5,650 nucleotides of DNA from an uncultured Lachnospiraceae bacterium (GCA_902803015.1 CADCOL010000180.1:1-5650); one strand, 5' to 3'; shown: positions 1-5,650, counted from the stretch's first letter. Notes: generated by a model from the sequence alone, not told the origin. Translations and numbers: made by a program.

Positions 1-1
1 G

Positions 2-148
2 AAGACCATCGTATTCGGTCTTACCGGTACCGGCTACTTCGATATGTATGCATACGAAGCATTCCATGACGGAAAGATGACCAATTATATCCCTTCCGAC
101 GAGGAAATTGCAGCTTCCCTTGCAAAGCTTCCCAAAGTAGAAGGATAA
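2..148 (+). CDS. TrpB-like PLP-dependent enzyme, C-terminal fragment
   Basis: This is the last 48 codons and TAA stop (146-148) of a gene that begins upstream of the window. The visible tail has a glycine-rich stretch, FGLTGTGYFDMYAYEAF, followed by DGKM, NYIPSDEE and LAKLPKV. In fold-type II PLP enzymes of the tryptophan synthase beta family, a GxGxxD-like turn near the C-terminus lies at the cofactor/substrate pocket. This version with GTGYFDM resembles the TrpB2-like subfamily, which is common as a stand-alone gene in Clostridia. Members catalyse or are assumed to catalyse beta-replacement chemistry (indole plus serine to tryptophan), but many are functionally unassigned. The catalytic lysine and most of the fold are outside the window, so substrate cannot be judged. 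A strong terminator 23 bases downstream of the stop ends its transcript and separates it from the signalling genes. Another PLP beta-family lyase is possible. Confidence 0.72.
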   Translation, partial: KTIVFGLTGTGYFDMYAYEAFHDGKMTNYIPSDEEIAASLAKLPKVEG

Positions 149-171
149 GAATTTTACCAACTTGAAAAAAG

Positions 172-200
172 GCCTTGAGAATCCCTCTCAAGGCTTTTTT
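172..200 (+). terminator. Intrinsic terminator after the TrpB-like gene
   Basis: A perfect 9-bp stem (GCCTTGAGA, 172-180, with TCTCAAGGC, 186-194) encloses the 5-base loop ATCCC and is followed at once by six T (195-200). This is a textbook rho-independent terminator. A run of A at 165-170 precedes the stem, so the structure could also stop transcription on the minus strand, although no minus-strand gene is seen nearby. Confidence 0.92.
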
Positions 201-223
201 ATTGGGGATTTCTGTGATATAAT
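195..223 (+). promoter_or_regulatory. Extended -10 promoter for the EAL phosphodiesterase gene
   Basis: TATAAT at 218-223 is a perfect sigma-A -10 hexamer. It is preceded by TG at 215-216 with one base between, which makes an extended -10 element. Seventeen bases upstream, where the -35 box should lie, is only TTTTTT (195-200), which is also the terminator T-run, so the -35 is weak and the extended -10 probably carries recognition. Transcription would start near 229-231, giving a leader of about 32 bases before the ATG at 262. Confidence 0.7.
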
Positions 224-261
224 GATTGCGTATGGGGAAAATAGCAAAAAAGGGATAATGT

Positions 262-2226
262 ATGGAAAAAATCATCTATTATGACTACGCCGCTTCGGCG
301 ATTTACGGTCTTCTGATTATATCCTGTATTGTTCGAAAGATGTTGAAAGGTCGAGTGAACCGCAACTTCTTTCTTATGGTAATTGTGGGCTTTATTGCCA
401 CATTTGCCGACATCATGAGCATAGCACTCGATCTTTCCGGCAACGGCAGCTTTATCGGTTGGCAGTATGCTTTCCACACCACCTATCTTTTGTTCCATAC
501 CATGACACTGCCGGTGTATTTAATCTTCATCATCGAGCTGACCGGTACAAGATACCGTACGCTTGCCAATCCCACTTACAAGATTCTTATGTTTATTCCC
601 ATGGAGGCGGAAGTCTTTATGCTTGCGCTGAATCTGGTAAATCATTGTGTCTTTTACATCACCGAAAACGGGGAATATGTAAGAGGCAAATTCTTCATTG
701 TCAATTACCTGGTTGCGGGATTCTATCTGGTGGCATGTCTGATTCATCTGATTCGTTACAGCAAGACCATCAGTTTCGGCAAATATGTTTCGCTTTTTTC
801 ACTGTTCCCGGTTGTTTTGACAGCTGTTTTAGTCCAGTATTTTGCACCGCATATCGTAATCGAACTTTTCTCAATTTCCATCTGCTATCTGTATAACGCT
901 TTAATCGTAACGAAACCCGAAGAGATGGTGGATCCGGTTACGGGGCTGATGCGTGTCTCCGTTTATTCCGAGAGACTGAACCGTTCGCGAATCACGAAGG
1001 GCAATTTTACCATCATTCTGATCGAGGTATCCAACTACCGCTCCCTGCAGCGTTCTTTGGGATATGATGCAAGCAAGAATCTTCTCGGACTGATTGCGGA
1101 TCATTTGTCCGCAATCTGCAAGGACGAGAACTTAAGAGATCCGGATCTTTATTATCTTGAAAACGGCGAGTTTCGTGTTGTGGTTCCCGCGTCGGAACGC
1201 CCGGTTGTATTGCAGACCGCGAAGCGAATCAAGCAGACGCTTTCCGAAGGATTTATGTTCCGTGACGTGGAAATCAGCGTTCTTACGAACGTGTGCATTT
1301 TAAACTGGCCCGAGGATATTTCGGATGCAAGAAGCGAGATGCTTTTTGAAAGCCGCTTAATCGAGTCCCCGTACCACACGGACGTTATGTTCGCCAAAGA
1401 AGTTATGAGAAAGACGAATTTCGAGGTCTTAAAATCCATCGATGCCTTAATCGAGGATGCCCTGACCTATCGCAAATTCGAAGTATATTATCAGCCGATT
1501 TACTCCGTAAAGGAGAAAAAATTCACGGCGGCGGAAGCACTCCTTCGCCTGAATACCGAAGAATTCGGATTTATCTCGCCTGAGATTTTTATTCCGGCTG
1601 CAGAGCAAAGCGGTGCCATTCACCGTGTCGGACATTATGTTTTGGAGGAAGTGTGCCGGTTCATTGACGAGGATGATTTCAAGGAACTCGAGATTGAATG
1701 CATCGACGTAAACTTATCCACCATTCAGTGCCTGGAAAAGAATCTGGCAAGAGAAATTTCGCAGATTCTGGGCGCATATCATGTAAAGCCCGCGCAGATC
1801 AACCTGGAGATTACGGAGACGGCAGCAGCTTTCGGACAGAATGAAATGGATGTCAATATCGAGAACTTAAGCGCAAGAGGATTTTCCTTCTCACTTGACG
1901 ATTACGGAACCGGTTATTCCAATATTTCCAGAGCGCTCAACATGCCGCTTTCCATCATCAAGCTCGATAAATCCATTACGAATATCGAACGCAATACAAA
2001 GCTTTATACCATCGGCGAGAATACCGTGCGAATGATTAAGGATATGAACATGAAAATCGTTGCGGAAGGCATCGAGGACGAGGCAACTTTGAAACTTTTC
2101 GAAGACATGGGTTGCGATTACATTCAGGGCTTCTATTTTTCCAAGCCGCTTCCCAGGGAAGAGTTTAAGAAGTTTATCTTGGAGCACAAGGGAAAAGAAC
2201 CCGCCGGGAAGGATTATAAGGAGTAA
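262..2226 (+). CDS. Membrane c-di-GMP phosphodiesterase: 7TM, degenerate GGDEF, EAL
   Basis: Predicted to hydrolyse the second messenger c-di-GMP to pGpG at the inner face of the membrane. Residues 1-216 hold about seven hydrophobic segments (roughly 12-28, 36-56, 74-93, 107-130, 144-164, 175-194, 197-216), resembling the 7TM input domains found on histidine kinases and GGDEF/EAL proteins; the signal sensed is unknown. Residues about 224-345 form a GGDEF domain that keeps the DPVTGL entry (224-229) but reads ENGEF (300-304) at the signature, so it should not make c-di-GMP and may bind GTP or act structurally. Residues about 390-642 are an EAL domain with the expected active site: Q411, E425 (EALLR), N484, E516 and E519 (EITE), D546-D547 (DDYGTGYS), K567, E602 and Q622. 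It therefore looks catalytically competent. The start is fixed by an in-frame TAA at 256-258 directly upstream and by AAGGGA (250-255), six bases before ATG. Its stop lies just before the promoter of the next GGDEF gene. Function confidence is high; ligand and physiological output are unknown. Confidence 0.93.
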   Translation: MEKIIYYDYAASAIYGLLIISCIVRKMLKGRVNRNFFLMVIVGFIATFADIMSIALDLSGNGSFIGWQYAFHTTYLLFHTMTLPVYLIFIIELTGTRYRTLANPTYKILMFIPMEAEVFMLALNLVNHCVFYITENGEYVRGKFFIVNYLVAGFYLVACLIHLIRYSKTISFGKYVSLFSLFPVVLTAVLVQYFAPHIVIELFSISICYLYNALIVTKPEEMVDPVTGLMRVSVYSERLNRSRITKGNFTIILIEVSNYRSLQRSLGYDASKNLLGLIADHLSAICKDENLRDPDLYYLENGEFRVVVPASERPVVLQTAKRIKQTLSEGFMFRDVEISVLTNVCILNWPEDISDARSEMLFESRLIESPYHTDVMFAKEVMRKTNFEVLKSIDALIEDALTYRKFEVYYQPIYSVKEKKFTAAEALLRLNTEEFGFISPEIFIPAAEQSGAIHRVGHYVLEEVCRFIDEDDFKELEIECIDVNLSTIQCLEKNLAREISQILGAYHVKPAQINLEITETAAAFGQNEMDVNIENLSARGFSFSLDDYGTGYSNISRALNMPLSIIKLDKSITNIERNTKLYTIGENTVRMIKDMNMKIVAEGIEDEATLKLFEDMGCDYIQGFYFSKPLPREEFKKFILEHKGKEPAGKDYKE

Positions 2227-2231
2227 AAATA

Positions 2232-2260
2232 TGGTCACACCTTTAAGAAAGTGGTACAAT
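2232..2260 (+). promoter_or_regulatory. Promoter for the GDDEF cyclase gene
   Basis: TACAAT (2255-2260) is a good -10 box with TG at 2252-2253, giving an extended -10. TGGTCA (2232-2237) matches four of six bases of the consensus -35 (TTGACA) at the optimal 17-base spacing. The promoter begins six bases after the stop codon of the phosphodiesterase gene. The predicted start point near 2266-2268 falls right at the GGAGG ribosome site (2268-2272), so the leader would be only about 15-17 bases. No terminator separates the two genes, so read-through from upstream is also possible. Confidence 0.6.
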
Positions 2261-2266
2261 AAAGGT
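2239..2266. promoter_or_regulatory. Inverted repeat overlapping the cyclase promoter, possible operator
   Basis: ACCTTTA (2239-2245) is the exact reverse complement of TAAAGGT (2260-2266), with 14 bases between them. The arm centres are 21 bp apart, about two turns of B-DNA. One arm lies in the -35/-10 spacer, and the other spans the end of the -10 box and the predicted start point. This is the geometry of a dimeric repressor site. A 7-bp repeat in a 56-base gap can arise by chance at perhaps a one-in-ten level, so the call is tentative. Confidence 0.3.
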
Positions 2267-2282
2267 TGGAGGATGTTTACAA

Positions 2283-3215
2283 ATGGATGCTAAGAAGTTT
2301 GAAAAAGAACAGATTAATCAGATTATTCAGATGTTCGGCGAGCGCCGCAGAAGCCGCTTCGGCTGCGAAGATTATTATACGCTCTGCGGATATCGCAAAT
2401 CCGACGGATCGTTAATGCACTATGACGGTGCTCTCTTAAGTTCCAGAAATCTGGACATTCCCGAGAAAATCAAAGATTTTTCCCTGATTGCGGGCATGTG
2501 GCCGATTGAGCCGAAGCTTTTGGCATCCGCGGAAGAGTTCTTCTTACATTTTTCCAACGGCAAAGCAGAACCCACCGATTTAAGCAGTCTCGACATTCTG
2601 CTTCGCAAGGGCGATGACGAGTGCTGGATTAACATCTCCACAATCGAGATGAACGTGGAAGGCGAGGACCTCGTCGAAGTTCTCTTTATCAACGAGGACG
2701 GCGAGAAGATGCTTTTAAAGAAAGCAATCTGCGGAAGCGAGACCGACGATCTGACAGGCGTTTTAAACCGAAACGGCATCATGCGTGCTCTTGCGCAGAT
2801 GACTTCGGATGAGGCACCTCACACATATCTGCTTCTTGATATCGATACATTCAAAGAGGTAAACCTTACCTTCGGATATAAAATGGGTGACCAGGTACTG
2901 GTCAATGTGGTAAACATTATTCGCAAGCACCTGCGTGCCGATGACATTCTCGGTCGAATCGGCGACGATGAATTCTTCTTCTGCCTTTACGATGTAAGCG
3001 ACAGGGTTGTTGCGGAGCGTATCGCAAAAGGTGTTGTCGAAATGACGCGCTTAACGCTTCCGAACGGATTGAACATTACATCTTCCGTGGGCGTTGTTAT
3101 GAGCCCGGCAGACGGCGACTGTGCCGCAGAAATCTACGGACATGCGGATGAGGCAATGCTGGATGCAAGAAAGAAGGGCGGAGATACTTATACGTTCTAT
3201 TCCGATATGCAGTAA
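2283..3215 (+). CDS. Soluble diguanylate cyclase-like GGDEF protein (GDDEF variant)
   Basis: Predicted to make c-di-GMP from two GTP in the cytoplasm, although activity is uncertain. There is no membrane segment. Residues 1-150 form an input region I do not firmly recognise; the strand-rich stretch at about 75-148 (ending in EVLFINEDGE) is compatible with a PAS-like fold. The GGDEF domain spans about 151-310: DDLTGVLNR (155-163), metal-binding D186 in DIDTFK, base-contact N194, and D203 in MGD. An RxxD inhibitory site (RADD, 218-221) sits exactly five residues before the signature, which suggests product feedback. The signature is GDDEF (227-231) in place of GGDEF. The third-position Asp and the Glu are kept, but the second glycine, near the GTP phosphates, is Asp. 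The usual Asp after N194 is Leu. ATG 2283 is supported by GGAGG at 2268-2272 (10-base spacing) and an in-frame stop at 2244-2246. It follows an EAL phosphodiesterase gene and precedes a reductase gene by 42 bases. Confidence 0.9.
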   Translation: MDAKKFEKEQINQIIQMFGERRRSRFGCEDYYTLCGYRKSDGSLMHYDGALLSSRNLDIPEKIKDFSLIAGMWPIEPKLLASAEEFFLHFSNGKAEPTDLSSLDILLRKGDDECWINISTIEMNVEGEDLVEVLFINEDGEKMLLKKAICGSETDDLTGVLNRNGIMRALAQMTSDEAPHTYLLLDIDTFKEVNLTFGYKMGDQVLVNVVNIIRKHLRADDILGRIGDDEFFFCLYDVSDRVVAERIAKGVVEMTRLTLPNGLNITSSVGVVMSPADGDCAAEIYGHADEAMLDARKKGGDTYTFYSDMQ

Positions 3216-3257
3216 TAATTTGAATGCAACAAATAAACGATAAGGGGGGTACTTATC

Positions 3258-3986
3258 ATGAAGGTTGCCATTGTTACGGGAGCTTCTTCCGGTATCGGCT
3301 GGGAAGCTGCACTGGAGATTGACAGACGATTCCGAAGCCTGGACGAAATCTGGATTGTGGGCAGAAACGAAGAGAAGCTTCGAATCCTTTCCAGACATTT
3401 GAAACATGCAAACCGAATTGTAATTATGGACGTTACGGATCCGGAAGACATGGATGCATTCGAGGATGTGATGCGCAGAATCCGTCCCAATGTGCGTATG
3501 CTTTTCCAAAGCGCGGGAGAAGGTCTTCACGGACGTTTCGATGAAATCTCAAGACAGGACGAGACAAATATGATTCGCTTAAACTGCGAGGCGCTGACTC
3601 ATATTACGTCCATCTGTCTGCCCTATATGAAACCGGGCAGCCATATCATTCATCTGGCATCCGCAGCGGCATTCTCGCCCCTGCCGGAGTTTGCGGTTTA
3701 TTCGGGCAGCAAAGCTTATGTTCTTTCTTTCTCCAAGGCACTGCGCGGAGAGTTAAAGAAGCGTAAAATCAATGTGACCGCGGTATGCCCCGGCCCCGTG
3801 GATACGCCGTTCTTTGACCGCAGCGAGCGATTTGTGCACAAACTTGGACCGGTCAAGAAATTCGTCATGAATACTCCGCGAAATGTGGCACGCAAGGCCA
3901 TTTGCGATGCCGGATTTAAATTGCGGGTATCTTTCGACACGCCGCTTTTTGCAATTACGTCGATTTTATCCAAATTCTTTATGTAA
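3258..3986 (+). CDS. Short-chain dehydrogenase/reductase (classical SDR)
   Basis: An NAD(P)(H)-dependent oxidoreductase of unknown substrate, 242 residues, a normal length for classical SDRs. The Rossmann cofactor motif TGASSGIG is at 7-14. R36 in GRNEEK, after the second strand, favours NADP(H). D58 (MDVTD) would contact the adenine ring. The usual NNAG motif is QSAG (84-87). The catalytic set is complete: N109, S135, Y148 and K152 (YSGSK). CPGPVDTPFF (177-186) is the standard PG loop. It most resembles the broad DltE/YqjQ-like group of Firmicute SDRs (COG0300 style), where function cannot be assigned from sequence. The start is supported by a strong purine-rich ribosome site (AAGGGGGG, 3242-3249) eight bases before ATG. 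It lies 42 bases after the GGDEF gene with no terminator or convincing promoter between them, so co-transcription is likely. A hairpin with an imperfect T-run follows the stop. Confidence 0.92.
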   Translation: MKVAIVTGASSGIGWEAALEIDRRFRSLDEIWIVGRNEEKLRILSRHLKHANRIVIMDVTDPEDMDAFEDVMRRIRPNVRMLFQSAGEGLHGRFDEISRQDETNMIRLNCEALTHITSICLPYMKPGSHIIHLASAAAFSPLPEFAVYSGSKAYVLSFSKALRGELKKRKINVTAVCPGPVDTPFFDRSERFVHKLGPVKKFVMNTPRNVARKAICDAGFKLRVSFDTPLFAITSILSKFFM

Positions 3987-3990
3987 AAAT

Positions 3991-4020
3991 CAGGGAGCCT
4001 TTGCGGCTCCCTGTGTGTTT
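3991..4020 (+). terminator. Hairpin after the SDR gene, probable weak terminator
   Basis: A perfect 9-bp stem (CAGGGAGCC, 3991-3999, with GGCTCCCTG, 4005-4013) encloses the 5-base loop TTTGC. It begins five bases after the SDR stop codon. The downstream tract TGTGTTT is interrupted by G, so termination may be only partial. A5 at 3985-3989 on the upstream side would read as a T-run on the minus strand. Confidence 0.62.
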
Positions 4021-4035
4021 ATGAAGGGAAAAATC

Positions 4036-4058
4036 CGTCCCGCAGCGCGGGACGTTTT
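4036..4058 (+). terminator. Second GC-rich hairpin directly before the nuclease ribosome site
   Basis: An 8-bp stem (CGTCCCGC, 4036-4043, with GCGGGACG, 4047-4054) encloses a 3-base loop AGC. Only four T follow (4055-4058), and then the GGGAGG ribosome site of the next gene starts at 4059. It could be a backup terminator, an attenuator, or a 5' stabilising hairpin on a processed mRNA. The sequence alone does not decide between these. Confidence 0.45.
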
Positions 4059-4070
4059 GGGAGGTATGGT

Positions 4071-5650
4071 ATGAAACTTACTTTCGTCGGTGCGGATCAT
4101 GAGGTTACGGGAAGCTGTCATTGTCTGCAGGTGGGGAGCAAAAAAATCCTGGTGGATTACGGTATGGAACAGGGCATCAATGTATTTGAGAATGCCGAGC
4201 TGCCGTTTGACGAGGCCATGATTGATTATGTATTTCTGACGCATGCGCATGTCGACCATTCCGGTATGCTGCCGCTTCTTTATTCAAGAGGCTTTCGCGG
4301 ACAGATTCTGATGACGGACGCGACCGCGGATCTCTGTTCCATCATGCTTCGCGACTGTGCACACATTCAGATGCAGGAAGCAGAGTGGAAGCAGCGCAAG
4401 AAAAAGCGTGGCGCCAATATCGAGGGCGGCGATCCGATTTATACGATGGAAGATGCGGACGGAGCTATCCGTCTGATTGTGCCGTTCCATTACGATCAGA
4501 TTTATGAGCTTTGCGACGAGATTTCCTTCCGCTTTACGGATATCGGACATCTTCTCGGTTCGGCAAGCATTGAGCTTTGGCTTCGTGAAAAAGGAGAAGA
4601 GAGAAAAATCGTATTCTCCGGCGATATCGGTAATACCAACCAGCCGTTGCTTCGTAACCCGCAACCCACGAAGGAAGCGGATTACGTGGTCATGGAATCC
4701 ACCTATGGCAACCGCGTGCATTCCACGGAACGCGTGGATTATGTCGGTGAGCTTGCGAAAATCCTGAAAGAAACCTTCGACCGCGGCGGCAATGTGGTTG
4801 TTCCTTCCTTTGCGGTCGGCCGTACGCAGGAGATGCTGTATTTTCTTCGTAAAATCAAGCATGACCACCTTGTGGAAGGCTGGGACAATTTTGATGTGTA
4901 TGTGGACAGTCCGCTGGCTGTGGAGGCAACGGGAATTTTCCAGAAGAATATCGAGAACTGTTATGATGCGGAAGCACAGGAACTGGTACGTCAGGGCATT
5001 AACCCGCTGACCTTCCCGGGACTGAAGCTTTCGATTACGAGTGAGGAATCGAAGTTTATCAATTTTGACGAATCGCCGAAAGTAATTCTTTCCGCATCCG
5101 GTATGTGCGAGGCAGGTCGTATCCGCCATCATTTAAAGCATAATCTCTGGAGACCGGAATGTACGATTCTGTTCGTCGGATATCAGGCACTCGGGACACT
5201 GGGACGTACCATTGCGGACGGCAACGTGGACAGCGTAAAGCTCTTTGGCGAAACGATTGAGATTAAGGCGCAGATTAAGACACTGGCCGGAATCTCCGGA
5301 CATGCCGATATGAACGGTCTGACGGATTGGGTAAATGCGTTTGAAAAACAGCCCGAGCGTGTATTTTTGGTACACGGCGAAGATGAGACGATTAAGAGTT
5401 TCTGCAATTACCTGCATGAGCAGTACGGGCACAATACTTATGCACCGTACAGCGGAACGCAGTTTGATCTGCTTGCGGATGAATTCATCTACGAGGCAGA
5501 GCCTGTTGCAATCAAGAAGAAAGAAGGCCAGAAGCGCGTTACGGAAGTCTTTGCAAGACTTCTTGCGGCAGGCAACCGTCTGCTTGCGGTTATTGCGCGT
5601 AACGAAGGCGGAACCAACAAGGATCTGGCGAAGTTCGCGGACCAGATTAA
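4071..5650 (+). CDS. Metallo-beta-lactamase/beta-CASP ribonuclease, 3' end cut by the window
   Basis: A predicted zinc-dependent RNA-processing nuclease of the YSH1/CPSF73-like bacterial group (COG1236), cytoplasmic. The frame is open for 526 codons to the window edge; family members are usually about 530-550 residues, so only the last few codons are probably missing. Metallo-beta-lactamase motifs: D29 in LVDYG, HAHVDH (58-63), H160 in GHLLGSAS, and D185 in SGDIG. Beta-CASP motifs: A, E209 in ESTYGNR; then VPSFAVGRTQE (244-254) and SASGMCEAGR (341-350); B, H411 in SGHAD; C, H435 in LVHGE. All expected metal and catalytic positions are present, so it should be active. Residues about 480-526 form a charged then helical C-terminal tail beyond the catalytic core. 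GGGAGG (4059-4064), six bases before ATG 4071, fixes the start; no other in-frame start is seen nearby. No clear promoter lies in the 84-base gap, which instead holds two hairpins. A DNA substrate cannot be ruled out. Confidence 0.93.
   Translation, partial: MKLTFVGADHEVTGSCHCLQVGSKKILVDYGMEQGINVFENAELPFDEAMIDYVFLTHAHVDHSGMLPLLYSRGFRGQILMTDATADLCSIMLRDCAHIQMQEAEWKQRKKKRGANIEGGDPIYTMEDADGAIRLIVPFHYDQIYELCDEISFRFTDIGHLLGSASIELWLREKGEERKIVFSGDIGNTNQPLLRNPQPTKEADYVVMESTYGNRVHSTERVDYVGELAKILKETFDRGGNVVVPSFAVGRTQEMLYFLRKIKHDHLVEGWDNFDVYVDSPLAVEATGIFQKNIENCYDAEAQELVRQGINPLTFPGLKLSITSEESKFINFDESPKVILSASGMCEAGRIRHHLKHNLWRPECTILFVGYQALGTLGRTIADGNVDSVKLFGETIEIKAQIKTLAGISGHADMNGLTDWVNAFEKQPERVFLVHGEDETIKSFCNYLHEQYGHNTYAPYSGTQFDLLADEFIYEAEPVAIKKKEGQKRVTEVFARLLAAGNRLLAVIARNEGGTNKDLAKFADQI

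Noticed and set aside
201..261. Possible c-di-GMP riboswitch (GEMM) ahead of the c-di-GMP genes
   Set aside because: The leaders at 201-261 and 2227-2282 are too short and show no GEMM-like conserved core or paired-stem arrangement.
219..267. Imperfect direct repeat (ATAATG then TATGG and an A-run) before the phosphodiesterase start
   Set aside because: The two copies differ in spacing and consist of AT-rich promoter and ribosome-site sequence, so similarity is expected by composition.
222..284. Small upstream frame (ATG 222, and ATG 258 in the same frame) overlapping the phosphodiesterase start
   Set aside because: ATG 222 lies within the -10 box, upstream of the predicted transcript start, and ATG 258 is only two bases from the ribosome site. 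ATG 262 has better spacing and leads into the conserved protein.
459..896. Plus-strand open frame of 145 residues inside the phosphodiesterase gene
   Set aside because: It lies in another frame of the well-supported TM region, and its Cys/His-rich composition is typical of an out-of-frame read.
2273..2293. Six-codon frame in the cyclase leader
   Set aside because: Its ATG abuts the GGAGG with no spacing, so it is unlikely to be translated.
3216..3257. Promoter for the SDR gene (TTGAAT at 3220-3225)
   Set aside because: At 17-base spacing the -10 position falls in the G-run of the ribosome site; no usable -10 was found.
3949..3990. Promoter for the nuclease gene (TTGCAA at 3949-3954)
   Set aside because: No -10-like hexamer occurs at 16-18 bases; the nearest AT-rich hexamers are at unsuitable spacing.
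4284..5132. Long minus-strand open frame (282 residues) opposite the nuclease gene
   Set aside because: It is antisense to the conserved beta-CASP region, contains no recognisable motif and has no ribosome site I could support. The plus-strand frame carries all catalytic motifs, so this is a codon-bias shadow.

Overview
The window looks like chromosomal DNA from a low-to-mid GC Firmicute, most likely a Lachnospiraceae-type Clostridia. The signs are purine-rich Shine-Dalgarno sequences, extended -10 promoters, compact same-strand gene packing, and a TrpB-like PLP enzyme tail of the kind I associate with that group. The taxonomic call is an inference from protein style and not a database result. 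All five genes are on the + strand, and nothing suggests a mobile element, CRISPR array, tRNA or rRNA.

Layout: (1) 2-148 is the 3' end of a PLP-dependent TrpB-like gene, closed by a strong intrinsic terminator (172-200). (2) 262-2226 encodes a 654-residue membrane protein with seven predicted TM segments, a degenerate GGDEF domain (motif ENGEF) and an EAL domain with every catalytic residue in place. It is a predicted c-di-GMP phosphodiesterase with its own extended -10 promoter. (3) 2283-3215 encodes a soluble 310-residue GGDEF protein with an RxxD inhibitory site and the variant signature GDDEF. It has its own promoter just after the phosphodiesterase stop codon, overlapped by a 7-bp inverted repeat. 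(4) 3258-3986 encodes a classical short-chain dehydrogenase/reductase, probably co-transcribed with the GGDEF gene. (5) 3987-4070 holds two stable hairpins in tandem. (6) 4071 to the right edge is a nearly complete metallo-beta-lactamase/beta-CASP nuclease of the bacterial RNA-processing type. It has no stop codon within the window.

How it works together: the central pair is a candidate c-di-GMP control unit, with a membrane-anchored degrading enzyme next to a soluble, probably product-inhibited synthesising enzyme. Each has a promoter, and no terminator separates them, so they could be expressed together or apart. The reductase may share the cyclase transcript, but nothing in its sequence ties it to c-di-GMP. 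The beta-CASP nuclease appears to be a separate housekeeping-type gene. I did not find a clearly new system. The most distinctive points are the variant GGDEF signatures, the possible operator on the cyclase promoter, and the paired hairpins ahead of the nuclease gene.
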